NCBI GenBank assembly: GCA_028868305.1
Contig: JAGWUS010000038.1
Coordinates: 1-38,437 of the forward strand
DNA from: Burkholderiales bacterium
GTDB taxonomy: Bacteria > Pseudomonadota > Gammaproteobacteria > Burkholderiales > Burkholderiaceae_C
Reading direction: 5' to 3'
Length of the DNA: 38,437 nt
Shown: positions 1-7,537 of the stretch, one piece after another
Layout of the letters: each line of letters begins with the position of its first letter
How positions within the stretch are numbered: the stretch's first letter is position 1
Program-made: the position numbers and the translations under genes
The notes under the pieces: model-generated
What the model was told of the DNA's origin: nothing
Databases searched by the model: none
The model's input: only the letters and a program-made list of their open reading frames with translations

Positions 1-196
1 TCGCAAATCCGAAGGCATTTCCGCATTCAACATAGGTTCCAGCTGTTTGAGTTAACCATTGAGAAACCTTTCTATGGCGGGATCATCACTGCGATGGATT
101 GCCCATCGTTCGCCGCAATGTCACATAGTCGTTGATCAAGCGAGCAGTCTTACACTCACCATATAAATTCAGGTAATTCGATGCCCTTAAGCCGAC

Positions 197-210
197 ACTG
201 ACGGCTGCCT
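197..210 (+). repeat. 14-bp direct repeat, copy 1
   Basis: ACTGACGGCTGCCT occurs at 197-210 and again, perfectly, at 343-356. The copies flank the possible insertion-sequence end at 243. Origin unknown. Confidence 0.6.
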
Positions 211-242
211 CTTACTGGCTCGTGGCGGGTGCCGAATTCTTT

Positions 243-267
243 TGTCAGCGGCCGTTCAAATTGACAG
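243..267 (+). mobile_element. Possible IS21-family end remnant
   Basis: A TGTCAGCGGCCGTTC stretch followed by AAATTGACAG has the look of IS21-family terminal repeats, which begin with TGT and carry a TTCAAATTGAC-like core. There is no transposase in the window and no matching opposite end, so this can only be a solitary remnant. Recognition is by memory of the family, not by a search. Confidence 0.2.
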
Positions 268-342
268 CTGATGGAACGTCATAAACATTGCATCCGGATG
301 GCGTTGTGGGTCAGGCTATTCCCAGGAATGATCATGGTGACA

Positions 343-356
343 ACTGACGGCTGCCT
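343..356 (+). repeat. 14-bp direct repeat, copy 2
   Basis: Second perfect copy of ACTGACGGCTGCCT (first at 197-210), just downstream of the stop codon of the minus-strand IHF-like gene. Confidence 0.6.
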
Positions 357-376
357 GTGCTTGTCCGGTTGTTCGG

Positions 377-697
377 TTACGTGGCGCGGTCGATCTGATC
401 TTTCAGGGTGTTCGATGCACGGAAGGTGGCCACGCGTCGAGGGGCAATGGTGACTGCTTCTCCGGTTTTTGGATTGCGTCCTGGTCTCATCGCTTTGGTC
501 CGGATCTGAAAATTCCCAAACCCAGGCAGTTTTACGTCATCCCCAGAAACCAAGGCTGCGGTCATCAGCTCAAAAACGGAATCGACCATATCCCTTGCTT
601 CGCGCGCGTTCAAACCCAGGTTCTCATTGAGGCAGTCCACCAGCGTGGCTTTGGTCAGGGATGGTGTTTCCAGGCTTTCGACAAAAAAATCAGACAT
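377..697 (-). CDS. IHF-alpha-like DNA-bending protein (HU/IHF family)
   Basis: A small nucleoid-associated protein of the HU/IHF family, closest in reading to the alpha subunit of integration host factor, which bends DNA sharply and assists site-specific recombination, transposition and promoter control. Visible marks are an LTKATLVDCL N-terminal helix, DVKLPGFGNFQIR in the beta core, and the arm sequence RPGRNPKTGE carrying the proline that intercalates into DNA. Length from ATG 697 is 106 residues, normal for IHF-alpha. A TTG at 712 would add five residues (MKPTP); I prefer the ATG because family members start close to it, but neither has a good ribosome site. It is encoded within the mobile region, so it is probably an island-borne paralogue rather than the housekeeping ihfA, which normally follows pheT. 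It may serve the element's own recombination. Confidence 0.85.
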   Translation of the reverse strand: MSDFFVESLETPSLTKATLVDCLNENLGLNAREARDMVDSVFELMTAALVSGDDVKLPGFGNFQIRTKAMRPGRNPKTGEAVTIAPRRVATFRASNTLKDQIDRAT

Positions 698-899
698 CGG
701 TGTCGGTTTCAAGAAAATTCAGGTTGGGATTGGGTGCTGAGTTGACCTGAGCAGATGGAGTTTGGTCAATCGGAATAAGTCCCCCGGTGTTGTAAACATG
801 GCAGTCCGGGTGAATTGAGCTGTCCCTGTGCGTTCCGGCGTGGCCGCCGTCGGGCTCGCGGGCGTTGCCCCGCGCCTCATGGTGAGTCGCGGCCATGTG
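698..899. other. Intergenic DNA between IHF-like gene and radC leader
   Basis: No convincing gene. Minus-strand frames crossing it have arginine/proline/alanine-rich compositions typical of out-of-frame reading. The promoter of the IHF-like gene should lie here; a TTGACC (764-769, minus) stands 18 bp from a poor -10, which is too weak to call. The radC leader begins towards the right end. Confidence 0.4.
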
Positions 900-1145
900 G
901 CTTTGATCCCTAACGCCTTCGGTCTCGCTGCGCTTGCGACCTGCGCGCTGTGCTTGCCATCGTTGTGGTGGTGTGTGTTGGGGGGGCTTGCTGTTGCCTT
1001 CAACGTACCACGGCGTTCTCGCTGTCAAGGCCGGCACGCACGGTGTGCGCTGGCGCCCTGGCGGCCGTCTGTGAACCTGTGACAACTGCGCTGCGCCGTG
1101 TTCCTGCCGGTCTCGGGCAATCCCGCCCGATGCACGGAGCTGACC
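900..1145 (+). promoter_or_regulatory. Structured 5' leader of radC (leader copy A)
   Basis: This long leader is homologous to the leader of the DUF2958 gene (9200-9439). Shared parts are a 19-bp identical block (941-959), GTCAAGG (1024-1030), CCTGTGAC (1076-1083) which can pair with GTCAAGG with one bulge, and a hairpin TCGGGC-AATCCC-GCCCGA at 1113-1130. A second hairpin CGCAC-GGT-GTGCG (1037-1049) has one base pair changed from A-U here to G-C in the other copy. From 1024 to 1130 the two align without gaps at about 79% identity (hand count). The 'radC RNA motif' of the Rfam collection is described in front of radC and other DNA-related genes, so this may be an example; that needs a covariance-model search. 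The ribosome site CGGAG precedes ATG 1146. Confidence 0.65.
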
Positions 1146-1676
1146 ATGTCGCACGAACTCATTTCTTCTTCTGTTTCCTACGATTCTTTCCCATCTTCCG
1201 TCCTGCTCGTTCGCGACGTTGCGGGCGACTACCGCCAAGTGGATGCTGACGAGGTGCTGCAGGTGGCGCAGCAGGTGCTGCTGGGCCGGGTGCGTGGCAC
1301 GGACGTCCTGTCTTCACCGCAGGCGGTACGGGACTTCTTGCGGGTTCGTCTGGGAGGGTTGGAGCACGAGGTGTTCGCGGTGGTGCACTTGGATGCGCTA
1401 AACCGGGTCATCGATTACGTCGAAATGTTCCGAGGTACTGTGACCCAAACTTCGGTGTATCCACGCGAGGTGGTTCGGGAGGCCATGGTGCGCAATTCGA
1501 GCGCATTATTCCTGGTGCATAACCATCCGAGTTGTACGCCGCAGCCGTCGCGGGCCGACGAGGCGCTGACACAAGCGCTTCGATCGGCGCTGGCGTTGGT
1601 CGATGTGCGAATCCTGGATCACCTGATTGTGGCGGGCAACGACATTGTGAGCATGGCCGAAAAAGGGCTCATGTAG
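1146..1676 (+). CDS. radC: RadC family JAB-domain protein
   Basis: RadC (DUF2466/UPF0758) proteins carry a JAMM/MPN metallo-domain; they are common on plasmids and integrative elements and their real role is unsettled despite the DNA-repair name. The JAMM residues are present: E75, H125-x-H127, S135 and D138 in the segment LVHNHPSC...PSRADE. The family consensus has glycine after HNHPS; here it is cysteine (C130). The family strip GTVTQTSVYPREVV is seen at about 97-110, and DHLIVA near 158-163. Length is 176 residues from ATG 1146, which follows CGGAG; this is shorter than the chromosomal RadC (about 220) because the N-terminal helix-hairpin-helix part is absent, as in many element-borne copies. 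It is followed directly by a terminator, so it is probably monocistronic under control of its leader. Confidence 0.92.
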   Translation: MSHELISSSVSYDSFPSSVLLVRDVAGDYRQVDADEVLQVAQQVLLGRVRGTDVLSSPQAVRDFLRVRLGGLEHEVFAVVHLDALNRVIDYVEMFRGTVTQTSVYPREVVREAMVRNSSALFLVHNHPSCTPQPSRADEALTQALRSALALVDVRILDHLIVAGNDIVSMAEKGLM

Positions 1677-1681
1677 GCGAG

Positions 1682-1700
1682 GGGGCTTTGCCCCTTTTTT
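1682..1700 (+). terminator. Rho-independent terminator after radC
   Basis: GGGGC (1682-1686), TTT loop, GCCCC (1690-1694), then six T (1695-1700), starting 6 nt after the radC stop codon. Confidence 0.85.
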
Positions 1701-2280
1701 ACTTGCATCCTGGCGCTGCGCGCAGTCCTGGTTGTTGGAGATTTCGCGCGATGCGCTCTGGCGACCTCCAGCTAGGCGTGGGCCTGCGGGGAGGCCCACG
1801 CAGGGTGCGCTCGCCGCGCGGCGTGGGTCCGGCGCTTTCATGTCCATCCGGTCGTTGGCTGCGTCGTAGGCCGTTCATCCGTCTTATCCATCCTTCATCG
1901 CTTTTCCCGCGACCGTAGCCGACGGTGCCCGGCCGTCAAGGCGCGCAGGGCCGTGTCCTCGCCGCTGGCTGCGGGCCGCACCACCCCCTACGCTTATTTC
2001 CTTGACGGCCCGTCCCCGTCGGCCCGGTTCTTCGCGGGCGATGAACTCAGGAAAGACGGCAGCAACGTCAAGCGGTCAAAGCGACCTGCCCAGGTCACTG
2101 CGCCGAACCCACCCAAGCCCACACCGGGCTCCGAATCTTGGAATCCGGTCAGTTTGGGGGAAACCACAGGAGGGCCATGCATGCAGACAGTCAGAACGTG
2201 AATCGATACCGAGTTTTTTGCTTTTTCAGTTTTCTATTTTTTCTCTCAATCAACGTCCCGCAGGGACAGGAGCAATCACG
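1701..2280 (+). promoter_or_regulatory. Long structured leader upstream of parB
   Basis: 580 nt with no credible gene but rich in inverted repeats: a perfect 10-bp stem GCGTGGGCCT / AGGCCCACGC with a 6-nt loop (1776-1801), a 12-bp palindrome CGCCGCGCGGCG (1812-1823), and an 11-bp pair GGCCGTCAAGG (1931-1941) / CCTTGACGGCC (2000-2010) that would close a 58-nt loop. A GCCCG/CGGGC hairpin follows near 2021-2040. It could be a regulatory leader RNA, the binding region (parS-like) of the ParB encoded next to it, or both. The T-rich stretch at 2216-2245 is near the end and the ribosome site AGGAG lies close to 2270. Confidence 0.5.
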
Positions 2281-4344
2281 ATGAACACCACTACCTTGTC
2301 TGAAACCACCGCCATCGCGACCGCCGTGGCCCTCGCCACTGGCAGCGCTGCCGCTGTCGCGGCTGCGCAGGAACTGCTGCTGATTCCGCTGTCGCAGTTA
2401 CGCCCCTCCAATCGCAACGTGCGCAAGAGCGGCAGCGTTTCGATTCCTGAACTGGCATCGAGCATTGCCCGTGTCGGACTGTTGCAAAACCTGACCGTGG
2501 TGGCCGCGCCCGATGGGGCGCATTACGAAGTGGTGGCAGGGCGTCGTCGTCTGGCCGCCTTGAAACTGCTGGTCAAGCGGCACAAGCTCGACAAAAACCA
2601 AGCGGTGCATTGCCTGCTGGTGCAAGACGATGCTGCCCGCACCGTCAGCCTGACGGAGAACGTACAGCGGGAGGCCATGTCGCCCATTGAAGAACTGTTT
2701 GCCTGGAAAGACCTTGCTGCCGAAGGCCGCCCCGTGGAGGACATTGCAGCCGACTTTGGCGTCACCCCCTTGGTGGTGCAGCGGCGATTGAAACTTGCCA
2801 ACGTCTCGCCCCGGTTGCTGGCGGACTTCGACACGCAAGCCGTGACACTGGAGCAGTTGATGGCCTTGGCCATCACGGACGACCATGCGGCACAGGAAGC
2901 GGCGTTCTACGAGTCTCCCCAATGGCAGCGCAACCCGGAGGCCTTGCGCGACCACTTGACCAGTAACGAAGTAGATGCCAGCCGCGATGCGGTGGCGCGA
3001 TTCGTCGGACTGGCCGCGTATGAAAGCGCCGGTGGCGGCATGCGCCGTGATCTGTTTGCGGATGACAAAAACGGGGTTTTTCTGACGGATGGGGCGCTGC
3101 TGGAGTCACTGGCGCGGGACAAGCTGGCGACAACGGTGGAGCAGGTGCGTCTGGAGGGTTGGGCGTGGGTGGATGCGGCCCCGCGCGTTACATCTGCCGA
3201 TCTGTACCAATTCCAGCGGGTGCGTAGTACCCGGCGCGAACCCAACAAAACCGAAGCCAAAAGGATTGCCAAGCTGGAAGCGCAGCAGGCCAAACTGCAA
3301 GACCGTGTCGATGACGAGGATGACATGAGCGATGAACAAGCCCAGGCACTGGAAAATGAAATGGATGAATTGGGCAACCAGCTGGAAGCCATCGAGCGCG
3401 GACTGATGGAATATCCGAGCGCCGCCATGGCGCTGGCCGGTGCCGTGGTGTCAGTGGATGCCATGGGGGCCATCGTGGTGCATCGAGGCCTTTTACGTGA
3501 CGAACAGGCCAAGGCACTGCGGGCGCAGGAACAGCAAGAATCCGGTGCTGCGGGCAGTGGTCCGGATGGCGGTGGTGCCAAACCAGCCAAGCCCGGCATT
3601 TCGGAGAAATTGACGAAGCGCCTGAGTGCGCACCGCACGGCGGCATTGCAGGCCGAGGTGGCGCGGCATCCCCAGATTGCATTGGTCGCCGTGGTGCATC
3701 GACTGGCGCTGCGCGTGGTGGTGGACACTTACCGCACAGAAGGCTCAGCCATCACCGTCAGTGCGTCACCGCAAAACGGGCTCGGATTGCACGCGCCCGA
3801 TATTGCAGATTCACCCGCCGCCATCGGTATGCAGAAAGTCCGGCAGGCGTGGGCAGACCGGTTGCCACAAGACCCTGATGCCTTGTTTACGGAGTTGCTG
3901 GCCTACCCGCAGCAAGAACTGCTGTCCTTGCTGGCGGTGTGCGTGGCATCCACAGTAGATGCCGTGACCCCACGCGAGGGCGACACGCCTGCCGCCTTGC
4001 TGGCACAGGCGGTGGAATTGGACATGCATGACTGGTGGACGCCGACCGCTGCCGGGTATTTTGAGCATGTGTCCAAGGCCAAGGCGTTGGAGGCAGTGCA
4101 CGTGTTTGCACCTGAACAGGTGAACCGGCTGGCGAAACTCAAGAAGGCCGAGATTGCGAGTGAGGCCGAGCGGCTGGCGGTGGGCACGGGGTGGCTGCCG
4201 ACGATGTTCCAGAAGGTGGTGGCATCTACTGGAGAGGCTGAAGAAGGCGAGGTGGCCGGTTTGCAGTCCCTGCCGGAGGCCGGGAATGGAAATGGCCATT
4301 GTGTTGAGACGGGAGGCGGTGAGGATTTGAACGCGGTCGCGTAA
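2281..4344 (+). CDS. Large ParB/RepB-family partition-like protein
   Basis: ParB-family CTPases bind parS sites and, with ParA, segregate plasmids or chromosomes; integrative elements often carry long variants. The N-terminal ParB domain (about 30-130) shows LIPLSQLRPSNRNVRKSG, then VVAGRRRLAALKLL (the GxRR box) and LTENVQREAMSPIEE. A helix-turn-helix (EDIAADFGVTPLVVQRRLKLA) follows near 150-175. After it comes a long charged coiled-coil segment (about 315-390, rich in K/E/Q/D) and a C-terminal half I cannot assign. At 687 residues it is about twice the size of a chromosomal ParB. ATG 2281 is chosen because AGGAG lies 8-12 nt upstream and upstream residues in the open frame look non-coding. 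No ParA gene is in the window, so a role in element maintenance or as a transcription factor is inferred. Confidence 0.85.
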   Translation: MNTTTLSETTAIATAVALATGSAAAVAAAQELLLIPLSQLRPSNRNVRKSGSVSIPELASSIARVGLLQNLTVVAAPDGAHYEVVAGRRRLAALKLLVKRHKLDKNQAVHCLLVQDDAARTVSLTENVQREAMSPIEELFAWKDLAAEGRPVEDIAADFGVTPLVVQRRLKLANVSPRLLADFDTQAVTLEQLMALAITDDHAAQEAAFYESPQWQRNPEALRDHLTSNEVDASRDAVARFVGLAAYESAGGGMRRDLFADDKNGVFLTDGALLESLARDKLATTVEQVRLEGWAWVDAAPRVTSADLYQFQRVRSTRREPNKTEAKRIAKLEAQQAKLQDRVDDEDDMSDEQAQALENEMDELGNQLEAIERGLMEYPSAAMALAGAVVSVDAMGAIVVHRGLLRDEQAKALRAQEQQESGAAGSGPDGGGAKPAKPGISEKLTKRLSAHRTAALQAEVARHPQIALVAVVHRLALRVVVDTYRTEGSAITVSASPQNGLGLHAPDIADSPAAIGMQKVRQAWADRLPQDPDALFTELLAYPQQELLSLLAVCVASTVDAVTPREGDTPAALLAQAVELDMHDWWTPTAAGYFEHVSKAKALEAVHVFAPEQVNRLAKLKKAEIASEAERLAVGTGWLPTMFQKVVASTGEAEEGEVAGLQSLPEAGNGNGHCVETGGGEDLNAVA

Positions 4345-4352
4345 GAAGGTAG

Positions 4353-4375
4353 CCCCGGCCTTGGCCGGGGTGTTT
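4353..4375 (+). terminator. GC-rich hairpin after parB, weak terminator
   Basis: CCCCGGCC (4353-4360) and GGCCGGGG (4363-4370) form a strong stem starting 8 nt after the parB stop, followed only by TGTTTG rather than a clean T run. Probably a terminator or transcript-end stabiliser. Confidence 0.55.
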
Positions 4376-4727
4376 GCGCGGAAGATGGACTCTCCGCAAG
4401 GAGAGTAGGGTGCCTGGCGGCGCAAGACCGGGGCTCAAAAAGGGACGTCAAGCCCGCCGTGGCCGGAACGCTCCCGTGCGGTAGCAACCACGTCCCCGTC
4501 TGCCTTGACACCCCTTTGCCGCATGGCTTATCCCCCGAGTCCCTGCACGGCGCCGCGTTGCGCGCCCTGCAGATGGCAGGAAATACCGGGCTTGCGTCGC
4601 TAACAGCCCGGACATCGTAGCGCTGCCGTGCTGGCCCGCTATATTCGGGCGGTCGAGAAGCGGAAGATTCCGTCACTGCTTTGACTTAACCCCGCAGAAT
4701 GTAGGCCTGCGAAGTAGGGAGGGGGAT
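4376..4727 (+). promoter_or_regulatory. Structured non-coding DNA upstream of nuclease-like gene
   Basis: No gene seen. Contains a hairpin CTCTCC-GCAA-GGAGAG (4390-4405) with a GNRA-type loop, and GTCAAG (4447-4452) that can pair with CTTGAC (4504-4509), reinforced by GGG/CCC just outside. That GTCAAG...CTTGAC frame resembles the closing stem in the parB leader, which suggests this once was, or still is, a leader of the same element. The part next to the gene (4600-4727) looks different and may have come with the cargo gene. Confidence 0.4.
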
Positions 4728-5999
4728 TTGCAAGTCGATCTATATACCGGGGATATCCCGTCAGTCTTCGAGCGGTTCAGTGACTTGGTCGGTGCGCAGC
4801 ACTGGAAGAAGCGAGTTGACCTTCTCAAGGCCGATATTAGAGGCAACAAGCTGCTGAGGGAGCACCTGCTCCAAGAAAATGAGTTTGCTTTCAGCCTGCA
4901 GGCTGCAACCGAACTCACGAAAAAGTTTGGCCGGTTGCCTGTGCATCAGATGGATATCAGCCCGCTGTTCCCGTGCATGGCCTTTGCCGCACAGATATTG
5001 TCGATTGCTGAATCCTCCGTCGGCCCCCAGCGCGCCCAGCTGGTGCGCCGTGTTCACGGTGCGCTGAAGAACCCGGATGACTTGAGGGGGATGCGGCTGG
5101 AGCTGACGGCTGCGACTCACTTCCTTCGACGTGGCCTTGAAGTTCAATGGCCCGAAGTGACTGGGGGCGGCACCATGGACCTTGTGATCCCGGGTCTGGG
5201 GCCACATGGGCTTGAAGTTGAGTGCAAGTCAATCTCCGACGACAAGGGGCGCAAGATTCCCAAGCGTGAAGCCTTGGATTTCTGCGCACTCGTGGCGCCA
5301 AGGTTAAATACTCTGGGTAAGGGGCTAAAAGTGGGTGTTGCAGCTGTGTTGACCCTTGATGGGCGCATGCCAGGGAACTTCATGGAACGCCGGAAGTTGG
5401 CGGAGTCAGTGCTTCGCCATGTACTGTCTGGCACCAGCAACTGTCAGTTGGATGGGGCGAACTTGCGAACTCATGAATTCGACACCAATCTGCTTGGTGA
5501 GGTCGGGGACGACGGGCAGCCCGTGATCTCAAGAGACCGAGTGGATGCGATTACCGGGACTACAAACAGGCAGGCTCTGATCGTTGGGCGAAAGAGCGGA
5601 GGTGCTATCGTCCTAGTGCTTCAAAGCGCGCAGGACGACTCGCTGTTGACCTACACGTTTGACACCCTGTCCAAATCGGCCAACAAGCAGCTGTCTGGAC
5701 AACGAGCCGGAATGTTCTTGGTTGGCCTCGACGGGCTGGAAGCGGAATCACTGATGGATCTTGCTCAGCAGGACGGCGCAGGCGATCAGCCACCAACGGC
5801 TCTTCGCGTCCGAGTCAGTGAGTTCTTGGCCAGCCAAAACCGGGATTATGTGGTTGGAGTTGGCTTTATCAGCAAAGGGGCGCTGCGTCCTGCTGCCGGT
5901 GGCGTAACTGACAGTGGGGGCTCCGCGTATGTTTTCCCGAAACGCGAAAGTCCCTTTTGGCACGACGATTTCTCCGGGCTGTTTGCCGAGAGGGGATGA
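4728..5999 (+). CDS. PD-(D/E)XK nuclease-like protein of unknown role
   Basis: I do not recognise a named family. Residues 121-170 fit the restriction-endonuclease fold core: a helix with E125 (MRLELTAATHFLRRG), a strand with D151 (GGTMDLVI), and a strand ending in E165-C166-K167 (LEVECKS), i.e. E...D-X13-E-X-K. The 120-residue N-terminal part and the C-terminal part (about 200-423) have no motif I can name. Length 423 residues. The start is TTG 4728, supported by a strong AGGGAGGGGGA Shine-Dalgarno ending about 2 nt before it; no ATG fits near the N-terminus. It sits alone between parB and a convergent AbiE pair, inside a mobile region, so DNA cleavage in defence or mobile-element biology is a reasonable inference. 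It could also be a catalytically competent but non-defence nuclease. The nuclease call rests on pattern only. Confidence 0.6.
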   Translation: MQVDLYTGDIPSVFERFSDLVGAQHWKKRVDLLKADIRGNKLLREHLLQENEFAFSLQAATELTKKFGRLPVHQMDISPLFPCMAFAAQILSIAESSVGPQRAQLVRRVHGALKNPDDLRGMRLELTAATHFLRRGLEVQWPEVTGGGTMDLVIPGLGPHGLEVECKSISDDKGRKIPKREALDFCALVAPRLNTLGKGLKVGVAAVLTLDGRMPGNFMERRKLAESVLRHVLSGTSNCQLDGANLRTHEFDTNLLGEVGDDGQPVISRDRVDAITGTTNRQALIVGRKSGGAIVLVLQSAQDDSLLTYTFDTLSKSANKQLSGQRAGMFLVGLDGLEAESLMDLAQQDGAGDQPPTALRVRVSEFLASQNRDYVVGVGFISKGALRPAAGGVTDSGGSAYVFPKRESPFWHDDFSGLFAERG

Positions 6000-6027
6000 G
6001 CGGCTTGGCGGCTTCGTTGTTGGGCGT

Positions 6028-6930
6028 TCAGACCCAGCGCAATTCGTCAGGGCGCCAAGTGGCCGTAGCCTGCGTGGCATCAGTGGCGACCTGAGTCGGT
6101 GGCCACAGCAGGTCGTACAGAAGCTCGACGGTTTCCCCCAGGCTTGCGGCTTCGATGCGGTTCTTGTTCAGGAAGGCTTGCCACTGTCGCAGCTTTGCAG
6201 CGTCATCGCTGAACTGCTTGGTCAATGCCAAGGGCCGCTCGGTGGGCAAGGCGGTCTGGCGCCGGGCAAAGGTGGCGGCGATGGCTGCCGCCAGCGTAGC
6301 TCCGTCCAGTTCTGTGCGCCGTGCAATCATCGCCAAGTCGAAGAAGTCTTTCATGCGGCTGTTCGCTTGCCCCAGCATCACCATAGCTTGGTATTTCTCG
6401 GCAATCACGGTGTAGACCGGATAGACCCGCAGCATGGGAGCTGGAAAGTCACCCAGCAAGGTAGGGTAGGCCACCGTTTGTGGTCCCGGCGTCACGGCGT
6501 CCCCGAAGCCCACGTCGATCTGCAAGGCACAGCGTGCGGAGCCGATGCGTGCCACCAGCGTGATGCGGGTGCCGCCGTAAGTGTTGTCCTCGCGAATAGC
6601 GTCGGCCTTCACGGAGTCGGTGTCAAACACGATGCCGTCGCCCAGGTCCATGGCGGCGATGTCGCGGAAAGTGGCGATCAGGTTCGCCTCATCGTCGGGG
6701 CCGAAACCCAGAAAGTCAGCGTCCTTGGTTGGTCGGTGTGGCGCGTCGTACCAGAGTGCAAAGAGCAGGGCTCCTTTGAGCAGGAACCGGTCGGCGTGAG
6801 GTGAGGCACTGACGCGAGCCAGCAGGCGCTCCATTCCGAAGCGATTGAGCAATAGGTTGTAGTCGTCGCCGCGCTGCTTGGCGAGGGTCAGAAGTCGGGC
6901 CAGGATCGATGCGGAGCGGTTGCCGGTCAT
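6028..6930 (-). CDS. AbiEii/AbiGii-type nucleotidyltransferase toxin
   Basis: Toxin of a type IV AbiE toxin-antitoxin system. AbiEii proteins are nucleotidyltransferases of the DNA polymerase beta superfamily that stop growth; characterised relatives block tRNA or bind GTP. Motifs seen are KGALLFALW (52-60, in place of the usual GS-type start), D70-x-D72 in TKDADF with a third acid likely at D139 (LQIDVGF), then AEKYQAMVML (177-186) and NSRMKDFFDLA (190-200), the conserved AbiEii core. Length 300 residues is normal. Its ATG (6930) overlaps the antitoxin stop codon as ATGA, so the two are translationally coupled with the antitoxin first. It ends 28 nt from the stop of the plus-strand nuclease-like gene. 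A longer open frame upstream of this ATG is out-of-frame reading of the antitoxin gene. Confidence 0.9.
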   Translation of the reverse strand: MTGNRSASILARLLTLAKQRGDDYNLLLNRFGMERLLARVSASPHADRFLLKGALLFALWYDAPHRPTKDADFLGFGPDDEANLIATFRDIAAMDLGDGIVFDTDSVKADAIREDNTYGGTRITLVARIGSARCALQIDVGFGDAVTPGPQTVAYPTLLGDFPAPMLRVYPVYTVIAEKYQAMVMLGQANSRMKDFFDLAMIARRTELDGATLAAAIAATFARRQTALPTERPLALTKQFSDDAAKLRQWQAFLNKNRIEAASLGETVELLYDLLWPPTQVATDATQATATWRPDELRWV

Positions 6931-7526
6931 TGGGCCATGGCCTCCAGATAGGGCTGCATGACACGTTCGACCCGGTTGATCTTGGCGAAGTAGCTCAGCT
7001 CGGCCATGGTGACCTTGCGGCTGCGCCAGGCATCTTTTAGCGCCTCCAGCGCCACGTCCAGGCCGATCTTGTTGCGGAACTTGAAGCAGTCGGTCACCGT
7101 CTTGGCGACGCTGTACACGCGGATGGGGGCGCCGTGGTCGGTCACGGTCTGGATGCCGTCGCTGTAGGCGCTGCCGCGCAGGCGTGTGATGCGGAGCAGG
7201 GGGTAGCTCAGCGCCGGTGTCTGGCTGCCTTCGGGCAGCGCGATCCACACCTCATACGGCAGCTGCGTGCCGATCTCATGGAATTGCAGCGCGCTCAGCA
7301 GGCACAGCACGGCCTTGGGCATACGCTGGCAGACCTCGATCAGCGTCTGGTACTCGGTGACTTCAGCGTCAGGCAGTCCGTACAGGCCACGGTCAAGCCG
7401 TTGCAGCTTGCCAGCTTGGTGCAGCCGGATCAGCAGCTGCGGTGACCAGCCGTGCTCGCGCACATCCGCCGCCCTCAGCACGCGCCGGTGCAGGGCCAGT
7501 TCGAGGATGTGGTCAGACTGGTTCAT
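6927..7526 (-). CDS. AbiEi-type antitoxin, transcriptional regulator
   Basis: Antitoxin partner of the AbiEii toxin just downstream. AbiEi proteins have an N-terminal winged helix that represses the operon and a C-terminal domain that neutralises the toxin without a stable complex in characterised type IV systems. The N-terminus (3-50: HILELALHRRVLRAADVREHG...LYGLPD) fits the winged-helix part, and RVYSVAKTVTDCFKFRNKIGLDVALEAL (about 136-163) is the family's conserved 'KTl.D.fk.r...g.d.a.eal' strip. Length 199 residues. ATG 7526 has no Shine-Dalgarno; a TATTAA lies only 12-17 nt upstream, so the message may be nearly leaderless. Confidence 0.9.
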   Translation of the reverse strand: MNQSDHILELALHRRVLRAADVREHGWSPQLLIRLHQAGKLQRLDRGLYGLPDAEVTEYQTLIEVCQRMPKAVLCLLSALQFHEIGTQLPYEVWIALPEGSQTPALSYPLLRITRLRGSAYSDGIQTVTDHGAPIRVYSVAKTVTDCFKFRNKIGLDVALEALKDAWRSRKVTMAELSYFAKINRVERVMQPYLEAMAQ

Positions 7527-7537
7527 GAGGGGTTAGT

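Larger units (their letters stand above)
1..376. other. Non-coding or degraded DNA at the left edge
   Basis: I find no intact gene here. On the minus strand short frames read like broken protein pieces (one around 90-165 contains LINDYVTLRRTMG, which resembles the N-terminus of some tyrosine recombinases) but they are interrupted by stops within about 25 codons. A minus-strand frame starting at 33 (MLNAEMPSDLR) runs off the window edge and may be the start of a neighbouring gene, with GGAAC just upstream of its ATG. A 14-bp direct repeat and a possible insertion-sequence end are listed separately. The stretch is probably remnant mobile DNA. Confidence 0.4.

Noticed and set aside
690..1238. 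182-codon minus-strand frame over the radC leader
   Set aside because: Its similarity to a frame over the DUF2958 leader comes from homology of the two leader DNAs; composition is R/G/A/P-rich and there is no ribosome site.
5914..6804. 296-codon plus-strand frame opposite the AbiE toxin gene
   Set aside because: Antisense to a clearly recognised gene and lacks any family resemblance.
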